Counted from the first letter of the stretch, positions 8,497-18,570 are shown. The stretch: DNA of 64,000 nucleotides from Thiobaca trueperi (GCF_004342175.1 NZ_SMAO01000001.1:62001-126000); one strand, 5' to 3'. Made by a program: numbers and translations. Notes: generated by a model not told the origin, from the letters alone.

Positions 8497-10491
8497 ATGA
8501 TCGATCAAACGATTTCCCACGATCCACACGCATTGCGCCTCTTCGAGGCGCGGCGGAAATTTTTCGATCAGGGATACGGTGATGAGGGAGATGAGCGCGA
8601 TCATCCTGACTGCAAATTGCCGCACGCGGTGCTGCGCTCATGGCAGCGGTGCCTGGAAAGCGGGCTGGATTATCGCGCCGACGGTCGTGGCGATCCGGAA
8701 GGACGGAGTGAACTGGCGGCGGCGCGCGAACGCAGCGAGCGGCTGCTGCGCAACGCCAGCGGGGTCATTGAGCATGTGTTCGACCAGATCCGCGCCTCCG
8801 GCAGCATGGTGATCCTGGCTGACGACCACGGCATGATCCTGCACAGCCTGGGTGATCCGGAGTTCTTTACGCGCGCCCAGCGCGTCGCCTTGCAACCGGG
8901 TTCCTTGTGGAGCGAGTCGATGCGCGGCACCAATGCGATCGGGACGACGCTGATGGAGGCGGGGCCGGTTGAGGTCATCGGCGCCGAACATTTTCTTGAT
9001 CGCAACAGCATTCTGACCTGTAGCGCCGCCCCGGTCTTCGACCCCGAAGGCAAGCTCCTCGGGGTATTCGATATTTCAGCCGATTACCGCAACAATCAGC
9101 GGCACACACTCGGACTGGCCCGGCTGGCCGCACAGTTGATCGAAAAACACCTGTTCGAGGTCGAATTCTCCACCGACATTCTGGTTGCCTTCCATCTCCG
9201 GCCCGAGGGTGTCGGCGGTTTGCAGGAAGGCGTTCTGGCCGTCTCGGCGGAGGGGCGGATTCTGGGTGCAAACCTGGCCGCGCGCGCACTCTTTGCCGAA
9301 TCGAACGGTCTGGTCGGACTGGATTTCAATGCGCTGTTCAAACCGTCATTCGGTCATTTCGTCGATCGCGGCAGTCGCCCTCCCTTTTTGCAGACGATCG
9401 AGACGCGCCATGGCGAGCGTCTCTACGCACGCCTGCGCAGCGCTCCCTCGTTGCGCAGCAATCCACCCGCACGCGGGACATCGAGCGCCGCTGCCGACAG
9501 GATGGCGTTCTGCGATGCGCGCCATGAACAGCGCGTCACGCTGAAGTGTCTGGCGACCGGGGATCCCAGTCTTCAGACCGCGCTCGACCGCGCCTCGCGT
9601 ATCATGGGGAAAGACATTCCGTTGCTGATTCAGGGCGAGTCAGGTGTTGGCAAGGAGCTGTTCGCGCGCGCCTTTCATTACTCCGGCCCGCGTCAGGACG
9701 GTCCCTTCGTGGCGCTCAACTGTGCGGCGATTCCGGAGAATCTGATCGAGTCGGAACTCTTCGGCTATGTCGGTGGCGCCTTCACCGGCGCGCGCCGTGA
9801 AGGTTCAATCGGCAAGATCCAGCAGGCGCACGGCGGCACCCTCTTTCTCGACGAGATCGGCGACATGCCACTGAACATGCAGGCGCGTCTGCTGCGCGTC
9901 CTTCAGGAGCGCTGCGTCACGCCGGTCGGGGCGCAGCGTCAGGTACCGGTCGATATCTCCCTGGTCTGCGCCACGCACCGGGTGCTGCGCGACGCCATGC
10001 GTGCCGGCAGCTTTCGCGAGGATCTCTATTACCGGATCAACGGACTCACGGTCACGCTCCCGGCCCTGCGCGAACGCAGCGATATCCGCTCGATCGTGCA
10101 TAAACTCATCGCTGCGGAAGCGAGCGACGGTGTTCAGGTCACGATCAGCGAACCGGTCATGGATTTCTTCGAGCGTTATCCCTGGCCGGGCAACGTGCGG
10201 CAGCTGCAGAACGTGATCCGGCTGGCGGTGGCGCTGCTCGACGAAGGCGAGACCGAGATCCAGAGCTGCCACCTGCCCGAAGACCTGTTCAGCGCGGATC
10301 AGATGGGCGAGACCAAGAGCGGTCAGGAGCCGGCGTTTCTGGTCGAGGCCAGCGGTCGCAGCCTGGACGAAATCAAGTGCGAAGCCATTGCGATGGTCAT
10401 GAATGAATTCGGCGGCAACGTCTCGGCTGCCGCACGTCGTCTCGGCATCAGCCGCAATACCCTGTACCGCAAGATTGGCCGCATGAATTAA
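8497..10491 (+). CDS. Sigma54-dependent transcriptional activator, AcoR family
   Basis: A 664-residue enhancer-binding protein. An N-terminal GAF-type sensor region (about residues 70-220) with LADDHGMILHSLGD and WSESMRGTNAIGT is typical of AcoR-like regulators. The central AAA+ domain has Walker A GESGVGKE (about 382-389), ELFGYVGGAFTGA with an intact GAFTGA loop that contacts sigma54, and a Walker B LFLDEIGD. The C-terminus is a Fis-type helix-turn-helix (NVSAAARRLGISRNTLYRKI). AGGAGG five bases before the ATG fixes the start. It is divergent from pedF, and both genes have -24/-12 promoters, so it probably activates pedF, perhaps the TonB receptor, and itself. The inducer is likely an alcohol or aldehyde by family precedent. 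Confidence 0.92.
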   Translation: MIDQTISHDPHALRLFEARRKFFDQGYGDEGDERDHPDCKLPHAVLRSWQRCLESGLDYRADGRGDPEGRSELAAARERSERLLRNASGVIEHVFDQIRASGSMVILADDHGMILHSLGDPEFFTRAQRVALQPGSLWSESMRGTNAIGTTLMEAGPVEVIGAEHFLDRNSILTCSAAPVFDPEGKLLGVFDISADYRNNQRHTLGLARLAAQLIEKHLFEVEFSTDILVAFHLRPEGVGGLQEGVLAVSAEGRILGANLAARALFAESNGLVGLDFNALFKPSFGHFVDRGSRPPFLQTIETRHGERLYARLRSAPSLRSNPPARGTSSAAADRMAFCDARHEQRVTLKCLATGDPSLQTALDRASRIMGKDIPLLIQGESGVGKELFARAFHYSGPRQDGPFVALNCAAIPENLIESELFGYVGGAFTGARREGSIGKIQQAHGGTLFLDEIGDMPLNMQARLLRVLQERCVTPVGAQRQVPVDISLVCATHRVLRDAMRAGSFREDLYYRINGLTVTLPALRERSDIRSIVHKLIAAEASDGVQVTISEPVMDFFERYPWPGNVRQLQNVIRLAVALLDEGETEIQSCHLPEDLFSADQMGETKSGQEPAFLVEASGRSLDEIKCEAIAMVMNEFGGNVSAAARRLGISRNTLYRKIGRMN

Positions 10492-10506
10492 ACCGCGTCC
10501 GGCACG

Positions 10507-13287
10507 TCACGCCATCACCAGTACCCTGACCGCATCCAGTCGCAGATGAACCCTGGTCAGCGCCCGCTCTAGCTGGTCGCGGCGGTTGCGCAGCGCGTCG
10601 ATCTCGTCGGCGCGCACGCTGGGGTTGATCTGGGCCAGGGCCGACAGCCGCTCCAGTTCCTCATCAAGCAGGGTTCGCATGTCGGTCATGGCGGCTGTCT
10701 CCAGATCCGCAACCGCCTGCCGGGCCAGTTCCTCGCCGCGTTCGAGGAGGCTGGCAAGCAGACTGACCTGCGACTGGATCACCGCGCGTGCGACCTTCAT
10801 GTTGCGGGTGAGACAGTCGCCGCGCAGGGTCTTGTGCGCGACCTCGTCGGCCAGGTTCCGGCCTTCCGCGTCCAGCAGCAGTCGCACCAGGGTCGGCGGC
10901 AGAAAACGTCCGACCTGCAACGCGGGCGGGGCCGGGCAGTCGGCCACATAGAGGAGTTCGAGCAGGAGCGAAGGCCGTTTGAACGGACCCTCGCGCAGGA
11001 GCGTGATGGATGAGGTGCCGAGGTCCGAAGCGGTCAGCAGCTCCAGGGTCTCGCGCACCATGGGGTGTTCCCAGGTGAGGAATTCGCGGTCCTCGTGGGC
11101 TAGGGCGTCGGCACGCTCGAAGGTGGCGGTCAGACCGTCTTCCGGCAGACGGGGGAAGGTCTCATGCAGCATCTGCGGGCCGGGACGCACTACCACCGAG
11201 CCACCGGCGCCGGATTCATGCTCCACCCCGAAGGCGTCCCAGAAGCCTTTCATGTAATCGGCGGCATCGCGACCGGCATCGATTTCTTCGATGGCGTCCA
11301 CCAGCACGGCAGAGCGGGCAGGCCGATGCGAATGGAGCTCCAGCAGCCGGTCGCGACCGGCCGCCAGGTCGGCGTTGAGTCGGGCGCTCAGGTCGCGGGT
11401 GGCAGCGATCAGCGCATCGCTCTCGCACGGATCGGCCAGGGCCGCCAGCAGCCGCTCGCGCAACTGCGCAAAAACGATGGGCGCCGCCGGACAGATGGCG
11501 GTGAAGGCGTCCAGACCCTCGGCATACCAGCGAAAGAGCGTTTCGCCGGGGCTGCCGGTCAGCACCGGCACATGGATACGGATGGTCTCGGTCTGGCCGA
11601 TGCGGTCGAGTCGCCCGATGCGCTGCTCCAGCAGATCCGGCTCCAGCGGCAGATCGAAGAGCACCAGATGATGGACGAACTGAAAGTTGCGTCCCTCGCT
11701 GCCGATCTCGGAACACAGCAGGATCCGGGTGCCGTCCTCGACCGCAGCGAAATAGGCCGCCGCGCGGTCGCGTTCGACGATCTCCATGCCTTCATGAAAG
11801 ATGGCGGCATGGATGCCGGCACGTCGAAACAGCGCCTCGCGCAGATCCAGCACGGTCTGAGCGTGAGCGCAGATCAGCAGCACCTTGGCCGGACGCAGAT
11901 CGCGCAGTGTGGCGATCAGCCACTCGACACGCGGATCGGTGTCGGTCCAGCCCGAGTCCACCAGACGCTCGGGCGTGAGTCGCGCCACGGCGTCCGCTGT
12001 CGATGACCGATAGACATCGGGCGCGGGCAGTTCGGTGTGCAGCAGTTGGCGCGCAGGAAAGCCGGGGATGGCGGCGCGGGTGTTGCGAAAGAGGATGCGC
12101 CCGGTGCCGTGACGGTCCACCAGACGCTCGATCAGCTCGTCGCGGCTCAGGCCGGCGGTCTCGCCGAGCAGCGAGCGCAAGAGCGTCTCGTCCGCTGCGT
12201 CCAGCGGTTCGTCGTCGAGCAGACGCGCCGCCAGCGCGGCGACCGGCGCATAGTGCGCCTCTTCGGCCTGAAAGGCGGCATAGTCGTGAAAGCGCGCCGG
12301 ATCGAGCAGACGCAGACGCCCGAAGTGACCGGCATGACCCAGCCGGTCCGGGGTGGCGGTCAGCAGCAGCACGCTCGGCGTGCGTGCGGCGAGTGCGGCG
12401 ATGATGTCGTATTCGGGGCTGGTTTGCTGCTCGGACCAGGTCAGATGGTGTGCCTCGTCCACCACCAGCAGATCCCATTGTCCGTCGAGCGCGGCGCGCC
12501 CGGCATCCGGCTGGGTGGCGAGCAGATCGAGCGGGCAGAGCACCTGCTGTTCGGCCTCAAAAGGATTGCTGTCGGCGATGGCGTCGAAACGCTCGCGGTC
12601 GAAGAGCGCAAAGCGCAGATTGAAGCGTCGGCGCATCTCGACCAGCCACTGATTCAGCAGCGGTTCGGGCGTCACGATCAGCACCCGCTGCGCACGTCCG
12701 GTCAGCAGCATCCGGTGCAGGATGAGCCCGGCCTCAATGGTCTTGCCCAGTCCCACCTCGTCGGCCAACAGCACGCGCGGGGCGTCGCGTCCGGCGACGT
12801 CTGCCGCGATCTGAAGCTGATGCGGGATGAGCGCGACCCGTGCGCCGAGCAGGCCCAGCACCGGCGAGCCGGCCTCGCGCATGCCCTGGCGCCAGGTTCG
12901 GTAACGCAGGGTGAACCAGCGGTCACTGTCGATCCGTCCGGACAGCAGACGCTGTTGCGGTCGGTTGAAGCGCAGACGGTCATCCAGTTGCGCTTCCGGG
13001 AGCGCGTGCGTCTGTCCTGCCGCATCCTCGCAGAGATAGGTGATGAGTCCGGCATCCGTGCGCAGGCCGGTCACAACCAGCGGGCGCCCGGCGTGATCGC
13101 GGATACGCTCGCCGGGCGCCAGTTCGACCCGCAGCAGAGGCGCGTCGAGCATGGCATAGAGACGGGTTTCGCCGGTGGCGGGAAAGGCGATGCGCACACA
13201 GCGCCCTTCGATGGCCAGGACAATGCCCAGGCCCAGTTCACCCTGGGTTTCGCTCAGCCAGCGCTGACCGGGTCGGAAATCATGCAT
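10507..13287 (-). CDS. rapA: RNA polymerase-associated helicase-like ATPase RapA
   Basis: A 926-residue Swi2/Snf2-type ATPase that binds RNA polymerase and promotes its recycling. An N-terminal Tudor-like region (FRPGQRWLSETQGELGLG) is followed by ATPase lobe 1 with LADEVGLGKTIEAGLIL (Walker A, about residue 175) and DEAHHL, a lobe 2 with GRNFQFVHHLVLFDLP and RIGRLDRIGQ (motif VI), and the C-terminal domain. The length is close to the roughly 970 of E. coli RapA. Its ATG overlaps the upstream DUF4340 stop as TAATG, so it is translationally coupled to a Gld-type transporter operon, an unexpected partner. Confidence 0.93.
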   Translation of the reverse strand: MHDFRPGQRWLSETQGELGLGIVLAIEGRCVRIAFPATGETRLYAMLDAPLLRVELAPGERIRDHAGRPLVVTGLRTDAGLITYLCEDAAGQTHALPEAQLDDRLRFNRPQQRLLSGRIDSDRWFTLRYRTWRQGMREAGSPVLGLLGARVALIPHQLQIAADVAGRDAPRVLLADEVGLGKTIEAGLILHRMLLTGRAQRVLIVTPEPLLNQWLVEMRRRFNLRFALFDRERFDAIADSNPFEAEQQVLCPLDLLATQPDAGRAALDGQWDLLVVDEAHHLTWSEQQTSPEYDIIAALAARTPSVLLLTATPDRLGHAGHFGRLRLLDPARFHDYAAFQAEEAHYAPVAALAARLLDDEPLDAADETLLRSLLGETAGLSRDELIERLVDRHGTGRILFRNTRAAIPGFPARQLLHTELPAPDVYRSSTADAVARLTPERLVDSGWTDTDPRVEWLIATLRDLRPAKVLLICAHAQTVLDLREALFRRAGIHAAIFHEGMEIVERDRAAAYFAAVEDGTRILLCSEIGSEGRNFQFVHHLVLFDLPLEPDLLEQRIGRLDRIGQTETIRIHVPVLTGSPGETLFRWYAEGLDAFTAICPAAPIVFAQLRERLLAALADPCESDALIAATRDLSARLNADLAAGRDRLLELHSHRPARSAVLVDAIEEIDAGRDAADYMKGFWDAFGVEHESGAGGSVVVRPGPQMLHETFPRLPEDGLTATFERADALAHEDREFLTWEHPMVRETLELLTASDLGTSSITLLREGPFKRPSLLLELLYVADCPAPPALQVGRFLPPTLVRLLLDAEGRNLADEVAHKTLRGDCLTRNMKVARAVIQSQVSLLASLLERGEELARQAVADLETAAMTDMRTLLDEELERLSALAQINPSVRADEIDALRNRRDQLERALTRVHLRLDAVRVLVMA

Positions 13288-14330
13288 TATGGTGTCGCAG
13301 TCTCATCGCTTGTGGGTGGTTCCGCTGTCGCGTCCGGCTGGTCGGGCGCTGCGGGCTGAATGGTGAGTTGACTGGCATGCAGATCGAGGAGTCCTTCCAG
13401 GTCGTATGCCGACAGCCTGAAATAATAGGGACGATCCGCATCCTTGAGGGCGTAGTCCTGGCTGTTTTCGACCTGCGAGATCCGGTAGCTGCGCGCGGTG
13501 CCGTCGGCCAGTCCGACGGTGAGCGTCAGTTTCGGCTCCTGCTGGCGGTAGGCGGGCTGATCCGTGGCGCCGAGTACGCCCCGATAGCCGAGATTGGCGA
13601 TCCGCATCGCCACGTCGTCGGCCCTGGTCTGGTCCACTGGCTGATCGCCGCCTTCCAGTCGCCAGCCATCCTTGTCCCTGAGCAGGGTCCAGTCCGCCCC
13701 GGCGATCCGGGCGATCTGTTCCTGCTCCAGCCGCAGCAGACCGGTTGCGAGCCAGTCGTCGCGCCGGCTGGAGACATCCGCCAGCGACAGGCTCAGATCA
13801 TAGACCGCCGGATCATCCGCCGGGCGTCCGAAGAGTCGCTTGAAACCGGGCGAGTCGCCCAGCAGAAGAACGCCCAGCGGTCCGTCCTTGCCCTCCAGGG
13901 TCAGGCGGCGCTCAAAGCCGGCATCGGCAACCTTGAAACGCTGGCGCGCCTCCTCGCTGGTCGCGACCGGCAGCGGGCGCTTGAGCGCGGCAAGCTGAGT
14001 CAGGAGCTGCTCGACCTTGCCCGGCGCGGTCGGGAAATCGGCCAGATCGGTGAGCACCCACTGATCATCCGGGTTGCGGCTGAGCGTCACCCCGGCAGCA
14101 TCGCCCGCGCCCTCGATGCGGATGCGCGTGATCTGAGCGGGGGCGAAGGCGAGCAGCGGTGTCTGCGTGGTTGCGGCGACCATGTCCGGTTTTCTCAGGC
14201 CAAGGCCGAGCGCAAGCAGGAGTTGCAGGACCAGCAGCGCGCCCAGGGTCAGAACCAGCGGCGCGCGCCAGTCCTGGCCCCAGCCGAGGTCGGTACGGTC
14301 GAGATAAGAGAGTGTTTTGGTCTGCGTCAT
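13287..14330 (-). CDS. DUF4340 domain protein
   Basis: A 347-residue membrane-anchored protein with one N-terminal transmembrane helix (LVLTLGALLVLQLLLALGLGL, about residues 26-46) and a large extracytoplasmic part made of repeated beta-rich DUF4340 units (RNPDDQWVLTDL, LRDKDGWRLEGG, SLADVSSRRDDWLATGLL). It commonly follows GldG in Gld-type ABC operons. Start chosen at the ATG that overlaps the upstream stop (ATGA); the frame extends 25 codons further without support. It probably works with the transporter at the cell surface; the exact role is unknown. Confidence 0.85.
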   Translation of the reverse strand: MTQTKTLSYLDRTDLGWGQDWRAPLVLTLGALLVLQLLLALGLGLRKPDMVAATTQTPLLAFAPAQITRIRIEGAGDAAGVTLSRNPDDQWVLTDLADFPTAPGKVEQLLTQLAALKRPLPVATSEEARQRFKVADAGFERRLTLEGKDGPLGVLLLGDSPGFKRLFGRPADDPAVYDLSLSLADVSSRRDDWLATGLLRLEQEQIARIAGADWTLLRDKDGWRLEGGDQPVDQTRADDVAMRIANLGYRGVLGATDQPAYRQQEPKLTLTVGLADGTARSYRISQVENSQDYALKDADRPYYFRLSAYDLEGLLDLHASQLTIQPAAPDQPDATAEPPTSDETATP

Positions 14331-17284
14331 GATGTCTTGTCTCCAGTCCCCAGAATGGCCGCATAGCTCCGCTCGCGCCGTGCCCGCGCACGGCGATAAA
14401 GCCAATAGACCAGCGCCAGACCGCTCAGAGCCAGCAGATAGTTGAGCGACTCCCAGAACAGCCGTCCCTGCTGGCCGATGGGCTCAAGCAGACGGCTGAA
14501 CTGGCCGCGTCCGCGCAGCGACAGGAGTCCGCGATCTTCCAGCGACCAGTCCACGGCGTTCTGCACCAGCTCAACAGGCTTGAGATAGCGGGTCTGGGTG
14601 GCCTGGGTCGCCAGACTGATGGCGGTGTCGGTCAGGAAGCTCGATGAACCGATGAGGATCAGACGCGCCGATGCCGGTGACGATTCGACCACTCCGGAGA
14701 CCACCGCTGGCGTTTTCTCTTTTTCCTCGGGCGTCTCCGGCTCATCCTTCTGGTCGTCCGGGCTGTCCGGCGTCTCAGCCGCATCGGCTTCGCTCTCCGT
14801 TGGCCTGGCGAGCAGCGGCGAGGGCCTGCCGGCGAAGGGCGACTGGAAGCGTCCCTCAATGGCGACCGCCAGCACTTTGCGCCCCTGATCGTCGCCATGC
14901 GCGAAACCAAGGCTGCCGTGTTGGTCGAAATCCGGCTGCATGTTCTCGGACGCGCTGGTCCAGGCTTTGGGCGAGCTTTGGATCAGCTTGACGATCTGCC
15001 GCCCGGCGTTCTGCGCCGCATCGATGGCGATGGGCGAGGACCAGTTGACTGTGATCTGGCCCAGACTGGCGGTGATCCCTGAGTCTTCGGCCAGACCGTC
15101 GCCGCGAATATCCGGGAAATAGGGATAGTCGAGGGTCTGGATCTCCTGCACGCTGAAGCCGCCGAGATCACGCTGAACCGGGATCGGGAAGGGCGTGTTC
15201 TGCGGGTCGAGGACCAGCTTCGGCCCCAGCGTCAGTCCCTGATGCGCCAGCCAGTCTTCCAGTCCGGTGTTCGTCTTGCGGGCCGAGATCGAGCCGCCGC
15301 CGAGATCGACCTGGAAACGGGAGGCGGCGAGGATGACGGTTCCGCCCTGCATCAGAAACTGATCAATGGCGAATTGCTGTTTCTCGTCCAGTTCTTCGGG
15401 GCCGACGACCAGCAGCAGGTCGGCATCCTCCGGCACCTGGCCCGAGGTCAGGTCGGTTTCATGGACGCTGAAACCCTCGCGCAGACTCTGTTGCAGCAGG
15501 CTGTAGTCGCCCCCCGGCGCTGGTCCCATGCCGAACTGGTCGGGAGCGGGGGAGGGCGTATAGAGCGCCAGCGTCCGCAGCACGCCGGGGGCGAAACGCT
15601 TGATCCCGGCCTCAATGGCGCGGCTCAGGCCGGCGCGGTCGAGCGATTCGGGCAGCGGGATCGGCACCGCCTGGACGCCGGAATCCTGCTCGCCGGGTTG
15701 CAGCGCCATATAGAAATAGAATGGCGTGGGATTAAGCAAATCGACCACCAGCGGCTCGAAGCCGAACTGCTCTTTGATCGTCTTCGCCAGCGCGCCGTCG
15801 CCGGTCGCCGGATCCTGGATCTCGAAGCTGAAGCGTCCGCCCGATCTGGCAGCCAAGTCGCCCAGGACCGACTCCAGATCGGCGCGCAGACCGGGCAGGG
15901 GCTCCGGCAGTACCGCCGCATCCGAGATGAAGCCCCGGAAATGCAGTGGCCGGGTGATCTGCGCAAAGAGATCCCCGCCGCCCTGATAGCCATAGAGCAC
16001 CTTTTTGATGGTGCGGGTCAGGTCGTATTCGGGATTGCGCAGACGCACATCGAGATTCGACTCGCCACGCACCTTGACATCGATCAGATCCTGAAAGCCC
16101 AGCTTCTCGAACTGGTCGCCGTATTTGACCAGGATGTCGAAGTAGGAATTGACCACTGCCGCCTGATACTTGGTCTCGGTCTGGAAGGCGACCGGACGGA
16201 TGCCGTACTGCTCGCCGGCCTCGCGCTCCAGATCGGGCGATTCCTGCGGATCGACGAATTCGACCCGTACCCGGCCCTGACCGGCGATCTGCATCTCTTC
16301 CAGCAGATCGCGCAACGGCGGGACCAGCGGGGCCAGCAGCGGATGGGTCTGGGCGCTGAAATAGCCGCGAATCAGGAGCGGCTCCTGAAGCTGGCCGAGA
16401 TAGGCGCGGGTCGCCTCGGAGAGGGTGTAGAGCCGGCCTTCGGTGAGATCGGCCCGCGCCCCGGAGACGTGAGACAGCCAGAGATGCACGGCGATGAGGT
16501 TGGCGACGGTCAGCGCCGTGACCAGGGTCCAGCGCCGGTGATGGCGTGGATTGGACTCGTGTTCCGCCCAGCGCAGACGCTCCAGGCTGTAGACCGTCAG
16601 GGCCAGAAAGACACCGACGAGGCTCAGATAATAATAGAGATCGCGCAGATCGATGACGCCCCGGGTGATCGACTCGAAGCGTGCGCCGCTGCCGAAGAGA
16701 CGCAGGATTTCGCCGCCGCCGTGTCCGATCAGGCCGGTCAGCGCCGGGGAGCCGATCAGATAGATGACCGCACAGAGCAGGGTGCTGCCGATGAGCGCGA
16801 CGATGGGATTGTCGGTGCGCGAGGAAACGAAGAGACCGATGGACAGATAGGCCGCCGCCAGCAGCAGGGTCGCCAGATAGGCGCCGATGACCGGACCCCA
16901 GTCGAGCGGGCCGAGCAGGGCGACCGTGACCGGCACCGGCAGGGTCAGCGCCAGCGCAATGGCGACCAGCGCCCAGGCGGCGAGAAACTTGCCGAGCACC
17001 AGCCGATAGGCCGCCACCGGCAGGGTCAGCAGGCTTTCCAGCGTCCCGGCGCGGCGTTCTTCGCTCCACAGACGCATGGTGAGTGCGGCGCACAGAAAGA
17101 TCAGCAGGATCGGCATCCACTCGAACAGCGGGCGGGCGTCGGCGATGTTGCGGGCGAAAAAGGCATCGACCCAGAAGAAGACGAAGAGACAGACCGCCAG
17201 AAAGGTGCCGATGAAGAGCCAGGCCACCGGCGAGCCGAAGAAGGCCGCCAGTTCGCGGCGTGCGACGCGGGTGATGTCAGACAT
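14327..17284 (-). CDS. ABC transporter permease fused to GldG-like domain
   Basis: A 985-residue fusion. Residues 1 to about 245 form an ABC-2/GldF-type permease with six helices (AWLFIGTFLAVCLFVFFWV, WMPILLIFLCAALTMRLW, TLLLAAAYLSIGLFVSS). After a further helix (LVTALTVANLIAVHLWLSH) comes a long GldG-like extracytoplasmic region containing a Rossmann-like segment (DADLLLVVGPEELDEKQQFA), an acidic low-complexity stretch (SPDDQKDEPETPEEKEK) and a final anchor helix before RRARARRERSY. GldF and GldG are separate in Bacteroidetes gliding operons; fusions are seen in proteobacteria. Substrate unknown. The N-terminus overlaps the ATPase gene by eight bases. Confidence 0.88.
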   Translation of the reverse strand: MSDITRVARRELAAFFGSPVAWLFIGTFLAVCLFVFFWVDAFFARNIADARPLFEWMPILLIFLCAALTMRLWSEERRAGTLESLLTLPVAAYRLVLGKFLAAWALVAIALALTLPVPVTVALLGPLDWGPVIGAYLATLLLAAAYLSIGLFVSSRTDNPIVALIGSTLLCAVIYLIGSPALTGLIGHGGGEILRLFGSGARFESITRGVIDLRDLYYYLSLVGVFLALTVYSLERLRWAEHESNPRHHRRWTLVTALTVANLIAVHLWLSHVSGARADLTEGRLYTLSEATRAYLGQLQEPLLIRGYFSAQTHPLLAPLVPPLRDLLEEMQIAGQGRVRVEFVDPQESPDLEREAGEQYGIRPVAFQTETKYQAAVVNSYFDILVKYGDQFEKLGFQDLIDVKVRGESNLDVRLRNPEYDLTRTIKKVLYGYQGGGDLFAQITRPLHFRGFISDAAVLPEPLPGLRADLESVLGDLAARSGGRFSFEIQDPATGDGALAKTIKEQFGFEPLVVDLLNPTPFYFYMALQPGEQDSGVQAVPIPLPESLDRAGLSRAIEAGIKRFAPGVLRTLALYTPSPAPDQFGMGPAPGGDYSLLQQSLREGFSVHETDLTSGQVPEDADLLLVVGPEELDEKQQFAIDQFLMQGGTVILAASRFQVDLGGGSISARKTNTGLEDWLAHQGLTLGPKLVLDPQNTPFPIPVQRDLGGFSVQEIQTLDYPYFPDIRGDGLAEDSGITASLGQITVNWSSPIAIDAAQNAGRQIVKLIQSSPKAWTSASENMQPDFDQHGSLGFAHGDDQGRKVLAVAIEGRFQSPFAGRPSPLLARPTESEADAAETPDSPDDQKDEPETPEEKEKTPAVVSGVVESSPASARLILIGSSSFLTDTAISLATQATQTRYLKPVELVQNAVDWSLEDRGLLSLRGRGQFSRLLEPIGQQGRLFWESLNYLLALSGLALVYWLYRRARARRERSYAAILGTGDKTS

Positions 17285-18215
17285 GGGCCGCCTCCATCTG
17301 TTCCAGGGTCACGGCGCCGAACAGCGCCTCCAGATCCTGCCGTTCGGGTTCGAGTCCGTACAGCGACCAGCCGCGCTGACTGATCGTCTGCGCGACGGCG
17401 GGCGCGGTCGCACGCGGATCGGTCGTCTCCAGTGCGAAACGCCGCAGATCGCCATCCTGGTCCAGCAGGGTCACGCCGGCAACGCCGGTCAGTGCCGAGA
17501 GCGCGGGCGTTACCTCGTCCGCTGCGCGATCCAGCGTCACCAGCAGCCGGGGTTGGCGACCGATGGCGTGCAGCTCGCTGTCGAGCGCCAGACGCCCGCC
17601 GCGCATGATGAGCACCCGCCCGCAGACGGCCTCGACCTCGTGCAGCACATGGGTCGAAATGATGAGCGTCGCATCAACCGACAGCTCGCGCACCAGTGCG
17701 CGCATGTGCTGGATCTGCGACGGATCGAGCCCGTTGGTCGGCTCGTCCAGGATCAGGATCAGCGGTTCGTGCAGGATCGCCTGGGCCACGCCGACCCGCT
17801 GACGATAACCGCGCGAGAGTGTACCGATGGTGGCGGTCGCCTTGGCGCCGAGTTCGGTGCGCTCCACCGCCCGGCGGATCGCCGTAGCGCGTTGCCCTGG
17901 GGCCAGTCCGTGCAGCGCGGCCTGATAATCCAGATAATCCAGCACCGTCATCTCGGGATAGAGCGGGCAGTTTTCGGGCAGATAGCCAATGCGCCGCTGG
18001 ACCGCGCGGCGTTGCTCGGCGATGTTCAGTCCGTCGATGCGGATGGTGCCGGCGCTCGGTTCGAGAAAGCCGGTCAGCATCTTCATGATGGTGGTCTTGC
18101 CCGCGCCATTGTGGCCGAGCAGACCGACGATCTCGCCGCGCTGGATGTCGAACGAGACATCCTGGACCGCCTTGAGCGCGCCATAGCGGCGACTCAGGTC
18201 GCGAACCTCGATCAT
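17277..18215 (-). CDS. ABC transporter ATP-binding protein (GldA-like)
   Basis: A 312-residue cytoplasmic ATPase energising the downstream permease-GldG fusion. Walker A GHNGAGKTT, Q-loop GYLPENCPLYPEMTV, signature LSRGYRQRVG and Walker B LILILDEPTNGLD are all present, with a C-terminal extension typical of ABC-2 exporters. The ATG at 18215 has AAGGAG eight bases upstream; the open frame runs 81 codons further into the tRNA-Leu region and is rejected. First gene of the operon ATPase, permease-GldG, DUF4340, rapA. Confidence 0.93.
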   Translation of the reverse strand: MIEVRDLSRRYGALKAVQDVSFDIQRGEIVGLLGHNGAGKTTIMKMLTGFLEPSAGTIRIDGLNIAEQRRAVQRRIGYLPENCPLYPEMTVLDYLDYQAALHGLAPGQRATAIRRAVERTELGAKATATIGTLSRGYRQRVGVAQAILHEPLILILDEPTNGLDPSQIQHMRALVRELSVDATLIISTHVLHEVEAVCGRVLIMRGGRLALDSELHAIGRQPRLLVTLDRAADEVTPALSALTGVAGVTLLDQDGDLRRFALETTDPRATAPAVAQTISQRGWSLYGLEPERQDLEALFGAVTLEQMEAAHV

Positions 18216-18416
18216 GGGGGAAACTCCTTGCACTCGGGTGAAGGTCTGATTTCGGGACCGCAAGATGGGCCGCCCGTGCACCGATTTCAAGCAGGCACGG
18301 GCCGGGAAGGACGAGACGATCAGCAGACCTGGCGTATCCGATCCGGGGAAGGTCTCGGGGCGATGCTGAACGGCCAAGCAGGCAGAGTGTTGCAGGGATC
18401 GTGCGACATAAGCCAT

Positions 18417-18501
<85 letters not shown>

Positions 18502-18543
18502 GAGCCGCAGAATTCTACAGTGGTTTGTGGTCGAGCGGTATGC

Positions 18544-18570
18544 AAAAAAAACGGGGCCGATGGCCCCGTT
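18544..18570 (-). terminator. Rho-independent terminator of the yjcH-actP operon
   Basis: On the minus strand AACGGGGCC, loop ATC and GGCCCCGTT form a 9-bp GC-rich stem followed by a run of eight T. It lies about 110 bases past the actP stop and 40 bases before tRNA-Leu. Confidence 0.92.

Noticed and set aside
15242-17383. 713-codon open frame on the plus strand opposite the permease-GldG gene
   Set aside because: Antisense shadow caused by high GC; low-complexity Gln/Arg/Asp-rich translation with no domain, while the minus strand has a clear protein.
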